Below are positions 32,883 through 42,380 of a stretch of DNA of 64,000 bases, in pieces. Source of the stretch: Sphingobium indicum BiD32 (GTDB lineage: Bacteria; Pseudomonadota; Alphaproteobacteria; Sphingomonadales; Sphingomonadaceae); NCBI RefSeq assembly GCF_000382885.1, contig NZ_CAVK010000061.1:1-64000 (forward strand). Direction: 5' to 3'. Position 1 is the first letter of the stretch; every line of letters begins with the position of its first letter. The translations under genes and the position numbers were made by a program. Under the pieces are notes generated by a model. The model worked only from the letters and a program-made list of their open reading frames with translations. It was not told the DNA's origin and did not search any database.

Positions 32883-34157
32883 ATGACTTCACAAAGCACC
32901 ACTGCCGCTGCGATTGCCAAAGTATCAGCTCCCGACCGGAAGATGCGATATGACGCAATCTTTGACGCCGCACTGGCGAAGCTTCACGGCGAGGGGCGCT
33001 ATCGGGTCTTCATTGATATTCTGCGCAACAAGGGATCCTTTCCCGATGCCCGCTGCTTTGCCGGGCATAACGGCCCCAAGCCGATCACCGTATGGTGCTC
33101 CAACGACTATCTCTCAATGGGACAACACCCCAAGGTCATTGCCGCCATGGAGGAGGCATTGCATGACGTAGGAGCTGGATCTGGCGGCACACGCAATATC
33201 GGGGGCAATACCCACTATCATCTCGATCTCGAAGCCGAGCTCGCCGATCTTCACGGCAAAGAAGGCGCATTGCTGTTCACGTCGGGATACATTTCCAACG
33301 AGGCGACGCTCTCGACGCTGGCCAGAGTTCTGCCAGGGTGCGTGATCTTCTCCGACGCACTCAACCATGCCAGCATGATTGCGGGTATTCGCAATTCCGG
33401 TTGCGAGAAAAAGGTGTGGCGGCACAATGATCTTGAGCATCTGGAGCAGCTACTCGCTGAAACGAATCCGGCGCTGCCCAAGCTGATCGCCTTTGAGAGC
33501 GTCTATTCCATGGATGGTGATGTCGCCCCTATCCATGCCATTTGCGATCTCGCGGAGAAGTATGGCGCGCTCACCTATCTTGACGAGGTTCATGCGGTCG
33601 GGATGTACGGCCCGCGTGGCGGCGGGATATCCGACCGCGACGAGGCTGCAGGCCGCATCACTGTCATCGAGGGCACTCTTGCCAAGGCGATCGGTGTCAT
33701 GGGTGGTTACATCGCGGCAGATCACCGCGTCATCGATGTTATCCGCAGTTACGCCCCCGGCTTCATTTTTACCACGTCGCTATCCCCGGTGCTGGTCGCC
33801 GGTGCACTGGCAAGCGTGCGCCACCTCAAGTCGTCGAGTGCTGAACGCGAAGGACAACAAGCGTCTGCCGCCAGACTCAAATGCGCGCTCGCCGAGGCGG
33901 GATTGCCTGTGATGGCCTCGACCACGCATATCGTGCCACTGATGGTCGGTGATCCGGTCAAGGCCAAGAAGATCAGCGATATCCTGCTTGCCGAATATGG
34001 CGTCTATGTGCAGCCGATCAACTATCCGACGGTTCCGCGCGGAACCGAACGGCTTCGCTTTACACCGGGTCCGTCGCATAGCGTCGAAATGGTACGCGAC
34101 CTCACACAAGCGCTTGTCGAGATCTGGCATCGCCTCGACATGCGCCTGGCCGCCTAG
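32883..34157 (+). CDS. hemA: 5-aminolevulinate synthase
   Basis: A protein of 424 residues. Features are the substrate loop [27 protein letters not shown] with the PLP-ring Asp (D234), and the PLP lysine K268 in [14 protein letters not shown]. It condenses glycine and succinyl-CoA, the first step of heme synthesis in alphaproteobacteria. The start at ATG 32883 is chosen because upstream frame codons look non-coding. It probably adds to a chromosomal copy and feeds the many heme proteins here. Confidence 0.96.
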   Translation: MTSQSTTAAAIAKVSAPDRKMRYDAIFDAALAKLHGEGRYRVFIDILRNKGSFPDARCFAGHNGPKPITVWCSNDYLSMGQHPKVIAAMEEALHDVGAGSGGTRNIGGNTHYHLDLEAELADLHGKEGALLFTSGYISNEATLSTLARVLPGCVIFSDALNHASMIAGIRNSGCEKKVWRHNDLEHLEQLLAETNPALPKLIAFESVYSMDGDVAPIHAICDLAEKYGALTYLDEVHAVGMYGPRGGGISDRDEAAGRITVIEGTLAKAIGVMGGYIAADHRVIDVIRSYAPGFIFTTSLSPVLVAGALASVRHLKSSSAEREGQQASAARLKCALAEAGLPVMASTTHIVPLMVGDPVKAKKISDILLAEYGVYVQPINYPTVPRGTERLRFTPGPSHSVEMVRDLTQALVEIWHRLDMRLAA

Positions 34158-34191
34158 GCGCGCTTCGTCCGCGTCCCGCCTCAGTCGGATA

Positions 34192-34635
34192 TCACCCTGT
34201 GCCGATTCCGAGTGGCGACTGCCGGTTCATCAGCCGGCGCATTGCTTCGCGGTCGGCCAGCAAATCCGAGACCTTATAGGAATCGAATACCGCCATCATC
34301 GCTTGCATCCCTTGCGCGAGAACACCTGTCAGGCCGCAAGCAGGCGAAAGGGCGCAGCCCGAACAATCCGCGAGTTGAAAGCCTTCCTCGGTTTTGCGCA
34401 CCACTTCGCCGACGGTGATTGTATCCGCCGGACGCGCAAGGCGCATGCCGCCCGTGCGTCCACGCACGGTCTCAATAAAGCCATCGTGCGCGAGTGCGTT
34501 CACAACCTTCATCAGATGATTGTGAGACACGTCATAGGTACGCGCGATTTCGCCGATCGAGCACAGGCGCTCATCGTTGAGCGCCAGATGGATCAAGACC
34601 CTAAGCGAATAATCCGTGTAGCGCGTAAGTCGCAC
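34192..34635 (-). CDS. nsrR: NsrR-type Rrf2 regulator
   Basis: A protein of 147 residues from GTG 34635, with CAGGAGTGG upstream; the long upstream frame is not coding. The helix-turn-helix region reads MRLTRYTDYSLRVLIHLAL and TYDVSHNHLMKVVNALAHDG, diagnostic of NsrR. Cysteines C91, C94 and C100 (CSGCALSPACGL) are the Fe-S ligands; the cluster reacts with NO and releases DNA. The protein should repress the nearby NO and nitrite genes. It is divergent from the multicopper oxidase operon. Confidence 0.92.
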   Translation of the reverse strand: MRLTRYTDYSLRVLIHLALNDERLCSIGEIARTYDVSHNHLMKVVNALAHDGFIETVRGRTGGMRLARPADTITVGEVVRKTEEGFQLADCSGCALSPACGLTGVLAQGMQAMMAVFDSYKVSDLLADREAMRRLMNRQSPLGIGTG

Positions 34636-34887
34636 ATTCCACTCCTGAGAGGAACGCCAGTCCAGTTCTATACCTGTATATCTCGGACATGTTAAGTGCC
34701 CGATCCCGGCTGCCTTGGGTCGCAGACCGGTTCCAGGGAGTATGGATCCCATCGCGTGCCAGTAGGGGCGTCGGCGAGCGGCCAACGCCGGCTCAGACGA
34801 ACTGGCGCCCAAGCAATCTTATATCAAAATTATTGCGCCTGAGGCACAAACTAATTCGTTAGGCACCCCGTTCGCTCTCTCATAGCA

Positions 34888-34910
34888 TTGATGCAGATTC
34901 TATACATCTT
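34888..34910 (+). promoter_or_regulatory. NsrR-like operator at the multicopper oxidase/nirK operon
   Basis: TTGATGCAGAT (34888-34898) and CTATACATCTT (34900-34910, reverse AAGATGTATAG) form an 11-1-11 dyad with the GATGYA cores of NsrR sites. It ends 13 bases before the start at 34924. An identical type of site is found at the globin operon. Confidence 0.6.
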
Positions 34911-34923
34911 ATAGGAATGTATG

Positions 34924-36018
34924 ATGCCGAACATTACGCGACGGGATGCCGTGCTGACGGGTCTGGGGGCAGCAGTTGCAGTTCCGGCGCTGACGGCGGC
35001 GGCGACCTCCTCGAATGCCCGTGAACCAGCAAAGCATCCGAAAGCGAAGGCCGGAGCGGCGTACCACAAGTTCGAAATGAACATCGAAGAGACGCGTATC
35101 ACGCTCGTCGGCAAGCAGACGTTCCAAACCTTTGCCTTCGGCGGGCAGGTGCCAGCGCCCCTGTTCCATGTGCGGGAAGGCGATGAGGTCGAGGTCGTTC
35201 TGAACAACCTTACGACGCTTCCGCATACGATACATTGGCATGGGCTGCTGCAGAGAGGCAGCTGGGAAATGGACGGCGTGCCCGACATGACGCAGCTCGG
35301 CATCCAGCCGGGCGACAGCTTCACGTACAAGTTCGTCGCCGAACCCGCGGGTACGATGTGGTATCATTGCCATGTCAATGTGAACGAACATGTCGCTACC
35401 CGCGGCATGTGGGGGCCGTTCATCATCGACCCGATCAAGCCGACACCGATCGAACGCGAGGTCACGGGCGACTACATCCTCATGTTCTCGGAGTGGGCGT
35501 CGGCCTGGGCCGACAAGCTGGGGCAGGGCGGCATGCCTGGCGACGTGTTCGATTATTTCACGATCAACGGGAAATCCTTCCCCGAAACCCAACCCATCCG
35601 GGTCAAGGAAGGCGATGTCATCCGCTTGAGGATGTTCGGCGCGGGCGGCGGATTCCACTCGATCCACATCCATGGCCACGTCTTCCAGATCACCTTCAAG
35701 GACGGGCATCCCTTGCCCGCGCCGATCAACGCCGACACCGTCCTCGTGGGACCGGGCGAGCGCTACGACATCATCCTGCGCTGCGATAATCCCGGTCGCT
35801 GGATGATCCATGACCACATCGACCATCATACGATGAACGGCCATACGCCGCATGGCGGGGTCATGACCCTGATCGAATATGAGGGCATCCCGCGAGACCA
35901 GCCCTGGTACCACTGGGCTCACAAGGAGTTCGTCCCGGACTTCTACTACGAGCAGAGCCTCAAGAAGCCCCACGGGATCTACCCGAACCCTGTCTTCAAG
36001 GGTGTCCCGGTCAGTTGA
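34924..36018 (+). CDS. two-domain multicopper oxidase (type C)
   Basis: A protein of 364 residues. A twin-arginine-type leader (TRRDAVLTGLGAAVAVPAL) sends it to the periplasm. Domain 1 has HTIHWHG (H101, H104, H106) and WYHCHVNVNEH (H148, C149, H150, H156) with M162, a full type 1 copper site. Domain 2 has HSIHIHGH (245-252) and IHDHIDHHTM, where Asp297 replaces the cysteine, so only domain 1 can hold type 1 copper. This is the two-domain laccase-like arrangement. The start at 34924 follows AGGA. It leads an operon with two cytochromes and nirK; its substrate is unknown. Confidence 0.85.
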   Translation: MPNITRRDAVLTGLGAAVAVPALTAAATSSNAREPAKHPKAKAGAAYHKFEMNIEETRITLVGKQTFQTFAFGGQVPAPLFHVREGDEVEVVLNNLTTLPHTIHWHGLLQRGSWEMDGVPDMTQLGIQPGDSFTYKFVAEPAGTMWYHCHVNVNEHVATRGMWGPFIIDPIKPTPIEREVTGDYILMFSEWASAWADKLGQGGMPGDVFDYFTINGKSFPETQPIRVKEGDVIRLRMFGAGGGFHSIHIHGHVFQITFKDGHPLPAPINADTVLVGPGERYDIILRCDNPGRWMIHDHIDHHTMNGHTPHGGVMTLIEYEGIPRDQPWYHWAHKEFVPDFYYEQSLKKPHGIYPNPVFKGVPVS

Positions 36019-36028
36019 GGAGGCCACT

Positions 36029-36727
36029 ATGAAAGCACCGGTTATCTTCGCCGCATGCGCGGGTGTCGCCGTTCTGGTCTTCGCAGCCCGCCCTGCCGTG
36101 GTGGACGCCCAAGGGGCTAGTTCGGAACTGGTCACGCAATGCGCTTCCTGTCACGCGCTGACCAAGCCAGCCAACCCCACGGTGGATCATCTGTGGACGC
36201 GAAAAGGCCCGGACCTCTGGTACGCAGGCGACAAGTTCAATCGGGACTGGCTCGCAAGCTGGCTGCAGAACCCGACGACCATCCGCCCTGGCGGCGTATT
36301 CTGGTTTAAGCACGCGAAGGCTGGCGAACCTCGCGACACGATCGACGCCGCCGCCGTCGAGAAGCATCCGAAAGTCGACGCAGCCACAGCTGGCCGATTG
36401 GCCGATGCATTGCTGCAACTGAAGAGCGGCCTTGCTCCCGATGGCGTCTACAAGCCGGAAGCCGCGAACATGACGATGGGCAAGCTGGCCTTCAGCAAGC
36501 TGCGCGGCTGTGTCGCCTGCCATCAGGATGCTCGAGGGCAGGGCGGGCTTTCCGGACCGGAACTCTACGATGCCGGCCAGCGACTGCGCCCTGACTATGT
36601 CATCGCATACACCAAGAACCCACAGCAGTTCGATCCGCACATCTGGATGCCGACCGCCACGCTGTCGGAGCCCGATCTTCAGCGCCTCACCGGTTACATC
36701 ACGTCATTGGGCAAGGAGAACAAGTGA
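36029..36727 (+). CDS. diheme c-type cytochrome
   Basis: A protein of 232 residues with a signal peptide (VIFAACAGVAVLVFAARPAV) and two heme sites, CASCH (38-42) and CVACH (161-165). GGAGG lies between the multicopper oxidase stop and this start. It is periplasmic and probably carries electrons between the membrane chain, the multicopper oxidase and NirK. Its stop overlaps the next start. Confidence 0.88.
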   Translation: MKAPVIFAACAGVAVLVFAARPAVVDAQGASSELVTQCASCHALTKPANPTVDHLWTRKGPDLWYAGDKFNRDWLASWLQNPTTIRPGGVFWFKHAKAGEPRDTIDAAAVEKHPKVDAATAGRLADALLQLKSGLAPDGVYKPEAANMTMGKLAFSKLRGCVACHQDARGQGGLSGPELYDAGQRLRPDYVIAYTKNPQQFDPHIWMPTATLSEPDLQRLTGYITSLGKENK

Positions 36728-37116
36728 TGCTCCGCTATGGATTGGCTGCGCTGAGCCTGATCGCGCTGGGTGCCGGGGTCATCTTGCATCAACCCGCGAC
36801 GGCGGGGACGGAAAGCCCGAAGATCCAGGCCACCGCCCACCTCTACGATACCTATTGTGCACAGTGCCACGGGGTCCAGCGCAACGGGAAAGGCGTCAAT
36901 ACCGTCGGCCTGTCGGTCCAGCCACGCGATCATAGCGATACCGTCGCCATGTCCTCGCTGCCACGCGAACAGATGATCAAGGCAATTTCCGATGGTGGAG
37001 CCTCGGTCAACAAGTCGGCGCTCATGCCTTCCTGGTCGGCCGTCCTTACCAAGGATCAGATCGAGGATATGGCCGACTACCTGATCTACGTCTGTAAATG
37101 TGACCAGAAAAAGTGA
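36727..37116 (+). CDS. monoheme c-type cytochrome
   Basis: A protein of 129 residues: a signal peptide (GLAALSLIALGAGVILHQP), heme site CAQCH (44-48), and a C-terminal methionine region (KSALMPSWSAVLT). It overlaps the diheme gene by one base (TGATG). It may be the direct electron donor to NirK, which follows 27 bases later. Confidence 0.87.
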   Translation: MLRYGLAALSLIALGAGVILHQPATAGTESPKIQATAHLYDTYCAQCHGVQRNGKGVNTVGLSVQPRDHSDTVAMSSLPREQMIKAISDGGASVNKSALMPSWSAVLTKDQIEDMADYLIYVCKCDQKK

Positions 37117-37143
37117 CCAAGAACCACAAACAGGGGTGACAAC

Positions 37144-38067
37144 ATGCGAAAGACTCTACTTTTTGCCGCTTCCGCGCTTATCGGTCTTGCCTGGCAGCCT
37201 GTGCTTGCCAAAGATATTGAATTGCGTCTGACAGCGAAAGAGGTCTCGCTGCCGATCGACAACAAGGGAACGATGCAGGCCTCCTGGACCTTTGAGGGAC
37301 AGGTTCCCGGTCCCGTGCTGCGGGTTACCGAGGGCGACCGTGTCACGATCATCCTGACCAACGATCCAGCCAACAAGAACTCGCATTCGATCGACCTCCA
37401 CGCTGCGCGCGTTGACGTGGTCAAGGACTTCGAGGCGATCAAACCAGGTGAGACGAAGACGTTCAGTTTCGTCGCAACCTATCCTGGCGCGTTCTACTAT
37501 CATTGCGGCTCCGACCCGATGTACCAGCATATCGCCCGGGGCATGTTCGGCGTCATCCTGGTCGACCCGAAGGATGCCAAGGCACTCCCGCCTGCCGATC
37601 GCGAATATATACTGGTCCAGTCCGAGGTTTATTCTAACCCCGACGACCTGCATTCGATCATGAAGAGCGACTGGCAACATGTCGTCTTCAACGGGGTTGC
37701 TTTCAAATATGACCCTGTCCACGATCCCGCATCAACGAAGATGCTGGTTGCCAAGCCCGGCGAGCGCGTTCGGGTCTACTTCGTCAACGCTGGTCCCAAC
37801 GAATATTCAACACTGCATCCGATCGCGGGCATCTGGGATGCTGTCTATCCCAGCGGCAATCCCAAGAACAAGAAGGTCGGCATGCAGAGCCTGGTTGTGG
37901 GCCCCGGCGATGGCGCGACCTTTGACCTGATCTCTCCGGTCGAGGGTGCCAACGTGATCGTTGACCACTCCATGTCGCATGCCCACACCGGTGCCATGGC
38001 GGTCGTCATGTTCTCGAACGACGCCGACCCCAAGATGGGGCGCGGGAACCTCATCCTCGTACCCTGA
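37144..38067 (+). CDS. nirK: copper nitrite reductase, NirK type
   Basis: A protein of 307 residues with signal peptide (LLFAASALIGLAWQPVLA). Type 1 copper ligands are H81, C121, H129 and M134; type 2 ligands are H86 and H120, with active-site Asp D84. These follow the spacing of classical NirK exactly. The second domain offers H225 and H275 or H281 for the catalytic His and last type 2 ligand. It reduces nitrite to NO in the periplasm. It is shorter than most NirK (340-380). A related multicopper role cannot be fully excluded. Confidence 0.82.
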   Translation: MRKTLLFAASALIGLAWQPVLAKDIELRLTAKEVSLPIDNKGTMQASWTFEGQVPGPVLRVTEGDRVTIILTNDPANKNSHSIDLHAARVDVVKDFEAIKPGETKTFSFVATYPGAFYYHCGSDPMYQHIARGMFGVILVDPKDAKALPPADREYILVQSEVYSNPDDLHSIMKSDWQHVVFNGVAFKYDPVHDPASTKMLVAKPGERVRVYFVNAGPNEYSTLHPIAGIWDAVYPSGNPKNKKVGMQSLVVGPGDGATFDLISPVEGANVIVDHSMSHAHTGAMAVVMFSNDADPKMGRGNLILVP

Positions 38068-38205
38068 GGTTACGCTCGATCCCCGTCGCCCCGCGCGCGC
38101 AATGCGCCGGCGCCGCGGCCTCGATGAACCCGGCCGGCCATCCCCCTCATCCTGGGCGGCCGGGTCTTCACCCGAGGTCGCGGCGTAACCCGATGCAGGC
38201 CCAAT

Positions 38206-40257
38206 GTGCACAGGTGCCATCCTACTCTTCCCGGACAGTCGTCGCGCAGACGCAGGCCGCCCCAACAAGCACATTGTTTCGCGCTAGGTCTTGCTGGGCT
38301 GGTCAGCGCGTTCATGGTGGTGGCGCCCACACGCGCGCAAACCGTGGTTCCTGCCAGCGGCGCTGACGACGCCACGATCGTTGTGATCGGCCGAATAGCG
38401 GCCAACGATGCCGAGGGCCGCGTGCATGCGACGCCCGGCGGCAGCAGCGTCGTCACCTACGAGGACTACGCTGACAAATCTCTCGTTTCGCTTCGCGACA
38501 CGCTTGCGTTCGCGCCAGGCGTTTATACGCAGCCGCGTTTCGGCCAGGAAATCCGGATATCCATTCGCGGCTCAGGCCTATCGCGCGGCTATCATATGCG
38601 CGGGCTGACGCTACTCCAGGATGGCGTCCCGATTAATCTTGCCGACGACAATGGCGACTTCCAGGAGCTTGAGCCTGCTTTCTTCGATCATCTCGAGGTT
38701 TACCGCGGCGCCAACGCGCTGCGCCTGGGATCGGGAACGCTCGGCGGAGCGATCAATGGCATCACACCAAGGGGCGATCGGTCCCATGGCCTCTATGCCA
38801 GGCTCGATTTCGGCTCCTTCGACATGGTCCGCGGCCTGGCGTCGTTTGGTTTCGGGGATCGTGACACGAACGGCTGGCTCGCGGCGAGCGCGGATACGCA
38901 GCGTGGCGACCGCGATCACGCCAGACGTCACTCGCTGCGCCTTAACGGCAACGCTGGTCTTCGGCTCTCCGACACTATCGTAACCCGGTTTTATCTCAGC
39001 GCGAACAGCATCAACCAGCAACTTCCCGGTGCGCTGACCCGGGCAGCGGCCCTTGCCGCGCCGCGTACCGGTAACTTCTCGGGAGACCAGGCGCGGGACA
39101 TCGATTCACTCCGCATGCAGAACCGCACCACGTTTGAGCTGGGCCGCGCAACGCTCGATGTGGGCGCCTTCCTCAATACCAAGCATCTGTTCCATCCCAT
39201 TTATCAGGTAATCGATCAGGACTCGACCGATCGCGGGGTCTTCGCGCGTCTCGACTATGCAGCGGGCCCCGTCGAGATGACGTTAGGCGGCGAAACGCGG
39301 TGGGGTACCAACCGCGCCAAACGCTTCCTCAATGTCGATGGGCAACGGGGAGCCCTGACCTTCGATGCTCGCCAGACAGCGCGCACCAGCACGCTCTACG
39401 CCGAATTCAGATTGAGGCCTGCCGCAGATCTTCAACTGATCGCGGGCGCAATCTACGCCGATGGATACCGGCGTCAGACGCAGTCCGTGCCTGCTCCAGT
39501 TCTTGGTGAGGCGTCCTATCACAGCTTTTCGCCTCGTTTCGGCCTTCTCTGGGAGCCGACCCGTTCGATCCAGGTCTACGCCAATTTCAGCCGTTCGGCT
39601 GAGTTTCCAACTTTCGTAGAGCTGGCCCAGATTGCGGCCTTCGTCCCGGTGCGCGAACAGCGTGCCTGGACGGTTGAGATCGGAACGCGCGGGACGGCGG
39701 GCTGGGTTAGCTGGGACGTTTCGTTGTACAGGGCCAAGCTGCAGGGTGAGATGCTTCAGTTCGCCCTGGGCCGCGATGTTCCCGCCTCGACCTTCAACGC
39801 CGACCGAACCCTGCATCAAGGGATAGAGGCTGGTTTGACGCTCGAACCCAATGCCTGGCTCAGAATCCGGCAAATCTGGCAATATTCGGATTTCCGCTTC
39901 CGAGATGATGCTCAGTTTGGGAGCAACCGCCTACCCGTTGTGCCGCGTCATGTCTTGCGAACCGAGATCCGGCTCGGCACCGATGCTCTCCATATCGCCC
40001 CGAACCTCGAATGGGTGCCCGAAGGGGCCTGGGCCGATTATGCCAATACAACCCGTGCGCCGGGTTATGCGATGCTAGGCCTGACGGTAGGGGCGAAGCT
40101 CGGGCGCAATCTCGATATCTTTGTCGATGCCCGCAATGTGACGGACAGGAAAGCGATCGGCGACATATCCGCGGTCATCAGATCCAGTCCTGCCTCCGAG
40201 ATCTATTATCCCGTGGAAAGGCGAGCAATCTACGCCGGCTTCAGGGTCCGGATATGA
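38206..40257 (+). CDS. TonB-dependent outer-membrane receptor
   Basis: A protein of 683 residues. After a signal peptide (LGLAGLVSAFMVVAPTRAQ) comes the plug domain (SLRDTLAFAPGVYTQPRFGQ, ISIRGSGLSRGYHMRGLTLL, VYRGANALRLGSGTLGGAIN), then a barrel ending in an aromatic strand (IYAGFRVRI). The plug resembles iron-chelate receptors of the FecA kind. The start is taken as GTG 38206 and is uncertain. Placed behind the nirK operon, it may import copper or an iron chelate; this is inference. Confidence 0.88.
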   Translation: MHRCHPTLPGQSSRRRRPPQQAHCFALGLAGLVSAFMVVAPTRAQTVVPASGADDATIVVIGRIAANDAEGRVHATPGGSSVVTYEDYADKSLVSLRDTLAFAPGVYTQPRFGQEIRISIRGSGLSRGYHMRGLTLLQDGVPINLADDNGDFQELEPAFFDHLEVYRGANALRLGSGTLGGAINGITPRGDRSHGLYARLDFGSFDMVRGLASFGFGDRDTNGWLAASADTQRGDRDHARRHSLRLNGNAGLRLSDTIVTRFYLSANSINQQLPGALTRAAALAAPRTGNFSGDQARDIDSLRMQNRTTFELGRATLDVGAFLNTKHLFHPIYQVIDQDSTDRGVFARLDYAAGPVEMTLGGETRWGTNRAKRFLNVDGQRGALTFDARQTARTSTLYAEFRLRPAADLQLIAGAIYADGYRRQTQSVPAPVLGEASYHSFSPRFGLLWEPTRSIQVYANFSRSAEFPTFVELAQIAAFVPVREQRAWTVEIGTRGTAGWVSWDVSLYRAKLQGEMLQFALGRDVPASTFNADRTLHQGIEAGLTLEPNAWLRIRQIWQYSDFRFRDDAQFGSNRLPVVPRHVLRTEIRLGTDALHIAPNLEWVPEGAWADYANTTRAPGYAMLGLTVGAKLGRNLDIFVDARNVTDRKAIGDISAVIRSSPASEIYYPVERRAIYAGFRVRI

Positions 40258-40331
40258 GTGGGACAGCGGCGCTGCCAAACCAGATTCTCCGATGGTCGTC
40301 GCTGTCGCGGCACGACGCTCGATAGGAACAT

Positions 40332-41033
40332 CTACTTCGCTTGCTTGGTGCCGCCGCACAGCTTTTCGATCGTTCTTTCGGTCATCGCTTCGCAGTTTGC
40401 GCCAGCAAAGGGGAAGCTCCCTCTGAGGCTCGCCTCCACATCTGGCGCAAGTGCTTCGCGCAGTCGGCGGCGGGCGCGGAATAGTCGTGTCTTTACGGTC
40501 GCCGGCATCAATTGCAGCGCATCGGCGATTTCCTCGATGGACATCTCTTCCACCTCCCGCATGACAAAAACGAGCCGGAAATCTTGCGGCAATGTGCTGA
40601 TCGCGGCTTCGATAAGGGCGCGGATCTGTTTGATGGCGACAGTGCTATCAGGTCCGCCAAGCTCTGTTGATCCGCCCATCAGCTTTTCCCGATATTCGTC
40701 AAGGTGAACGACCGATTCCGTGTCCAGGCGCGCCAGGCGCCGGCGTGCGGCACGCTCTCGGCCGAGCGCTTCATTGATGACGATGCGCGTGAGCCAGGTT
40801 GATAGTGAAGAACGCCCCGCGAAGCTTTCGATTGCGCCGAAGGCCCGAACGTAGCAGGCCTGAACGGCATCCTCGGCGTCTGCGCGGTTGCCGAGAATGC
40901 TCCAGGCTGCGCGGAACAGCCGTTGATTGTTCCTTTCGGTCATAAGCCGGACCGCAGCTGCGTCGCGTTGTCCGATACGCCGGGCCAGTTCGAGGTCCGA
41001 CAGTTGCGCGACCTCCTGCTTGGGAACCGCCAT
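40332..41033 (-). CDS. ECF-family RNA polymerase sigma factor
   Basis: A protein of 233 residues. Region 2 contains RLFRAAWSILGNRADAEDAV and STWLTRIVINEALGR; region 4 contains STLPQDFRLVFVMREVEEMS and LQLMPATVKTRLFRARRRL. The C-terminal tail of about 45 residues has two cysteines (NCEAM, KLCGG) and could sense redox or metal. No anti-sigma gene is adjacent. It follows folE in one operon with AGGAGG before the start. Confidence 0.9.
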   Translation of the reverse strand: MAVPKQEVAQLSDLELARRIGQRDAAAVRLMTERNNQRLFRAAWSILGNRADAEDAVQACYVRAFGAIESFAGRSSLSTWLTRIVINEALGRERAARRRLARLDTESVVHLDEYREKLMGGSTELGGPDSTVAIKQIRALIEAAISTLPQDFRLVFVMREVEEMSIEEIADALQLMPATVKTRLFRARRRLREALAPDVEASLRGSFPFAGANCEAMTERTIEKLCGGTKQAK

Positions 41034-41042
41034 TGCTGCCTC

Positions 41043-41696
41043 CTAGCGTCCCGTGCCGCCAAGCGGCAGGGCGGCGAGAAGATCGCGGCGCAGCTGTTGG
41101 TCATCGTTGAACTCACCGAGCCAGCAATGTGTGACCATCGACACGCCGTGCTGCCTGACACCGCGGCCGGACATGCAGCCATGGCTTGCCTCGATCACGA
41201 CCGCGACGCCGCGTGGTTTCAAGACGTCTTCCAAAGTCTGTCCGATCTGCCTCGTCAGTCGTTCCTGAAGCTGGAGGCGGCGGGCAAAGGCGTCGACCAG
41301 GCGAGAAAGCTTGGAAATGCCGACGACACGGGATGCAGGTCGATAAGCGACATGGGCGAAGCCGGTAATCGGTGCGAGATGATGCTCGCAGGTCGATGTC
41401 AAAGGGATTGCTCGCAGCATGATCGTATCCTGGTATTCCAAAGCCTCGCCGAAAGTACGTGTGAGAAGAGTTGCGGGATCGATCGCGTATCCCCCAAACC
41501 ATTCACGCCAGGCTCGGGCTACTCGCTCAGGCGTACCAACCAATCCCTCGCGCATGGGGTCGTCCCCCGTGGCGGAAATCAAAATCGACACTGCGCGCTC
41601 GATGTCGGCGTCGTTCGGGCGCGATCTTGATCCGCATAGGGAGGCGGTCCCGCTATAGTTCACATCGGCGGCCAATCCGCCCTCGCAAAGATCCAT
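41043..41696 (-). CDS. folE: GTP cyclohydrolase I
   Basis: A protein of 217 residues with the zinc and active-site motifs TSTCEHHLAPITG and SHGCMSGRGVRQHG. The latter is slightly unusual: many homologs have CMTMRGV. It makes dihydroneopterin triphosphate for folate or biopterin. GGAGGAAATAGCCC precedes the start. It is followed by the ECF sigma gene after 9 bases, an unusual pairing. Confidence 0.94.
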   Translation of the reverse strand: MDLCEGGLAADVNYSGTASLCGSRSRPNDADIERAVSILISATGDDPMREGLVGTPERVARAWREWFGGYAIDPATLLTRTFGEALEYQDTIMLRAIPLTSTCEHHLAPITGFAHVAYRPASRVVGISKLSRLVDAFARRLQLQERLTRQIGQTLEDVLKPRGVAVVIEASHGCMSGRGVRQHGVSMVTHCWLGEFNDDQQLRRDLLAALPLGGTGR

Positions 41697-41852
41697 GGGC
41701 TATTTCCTCCAACAACCACCTTTCCCGTTTGATGCCATAATCGGACGAGGGTTCCCCAGAAGAGATCACTGGAACTTCGGGAACCTTGGCGCCCCCTCGA
41801 CATCCAAGCTTCGTATGGGGAGAGGTTTCCCTGCTGGAAGAAGGATATCGGG

Positions 41853-42380
41853 ATGCTCAAGAAATTCGCCATTATCGGATCAGCGAGCTTGCTGACATTG
41901 TCTGGAGCGGTCCTGGCGCACGGCAGTAACGGCATCAATGACGCCCAGATCGCGCACGTCGCCTATACAGCCGGTGTGATTGACGTCAGCGCTGCAAAAC
42001 AGGCCTTGGAGAAATCAAAGAACAGGGCGGTCCGCGAGTTTGCCGAGCAGATGGTTCGCGATCACGAGGCGGTCAACAATCAGGCATTGGCTTTGGTTCA
42101 GAAGCTCGGTGTGAAGCCGGAAGACAATGGGACAAGCCAGGAGCTTTCCCGGCAGGCCGCAACGGAACATGCCACTCTTGCTCGGCTTGATGGCGCGGCC
42201 TTCGACCAGGCCTATCTGCGCAACGAGATTGCCTATCATCGATCGGTGAACATGGCGCTGAAGGATACGCTCATACCCAGCACGCACAACGGCGAACTGA
42301 AAGCGCTTCTCCAAACAGGACTCACTCTGTTTACCGAACATCAGGCCCATGCCGAACAACTCGCGGCGAGTGCCCGCTGA
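41853..42380 (+). CDS. DUF4142 exported ferritin-like protein
   Basis: A protein of 175 residues with a signal peptide (KKFAIIGSASLLTLSGAVLA). The rest is a helical bundle of the DUF4142 type (QIAHVAYTAGVIDVSAAKQA, EFAEQMVRDHEAVNNQALAL). These proteins are predicted periplasmic and are linked to stress and sigma-factor regulons. It is divergent from folE and coupled to the cupredoxin gene by TGATG. Confidence 0.88.
   Translation: MLKKFAIIGSASLLTLSGAVLAHGSNGINDAQIAHVAYTAGVIDVSAAKQALEKSKNRAVREFAEQMVRDHEAVNNQALALVQKLGVKPEDNGTSQELSRQAATEHATLARLDGAAFDQAYLRNEIAYHRSVNMALKDTLIPSTHNGELKALLQTGLTLFTEHQAHAEQLAASAR

Noticed and set aside
38068-38205. Riboswitch before the TonB receptor
   Set aside because: I looked for cobalamin-box features and saw none; only an 8-bp GC hairpin (38129-38164) is present.
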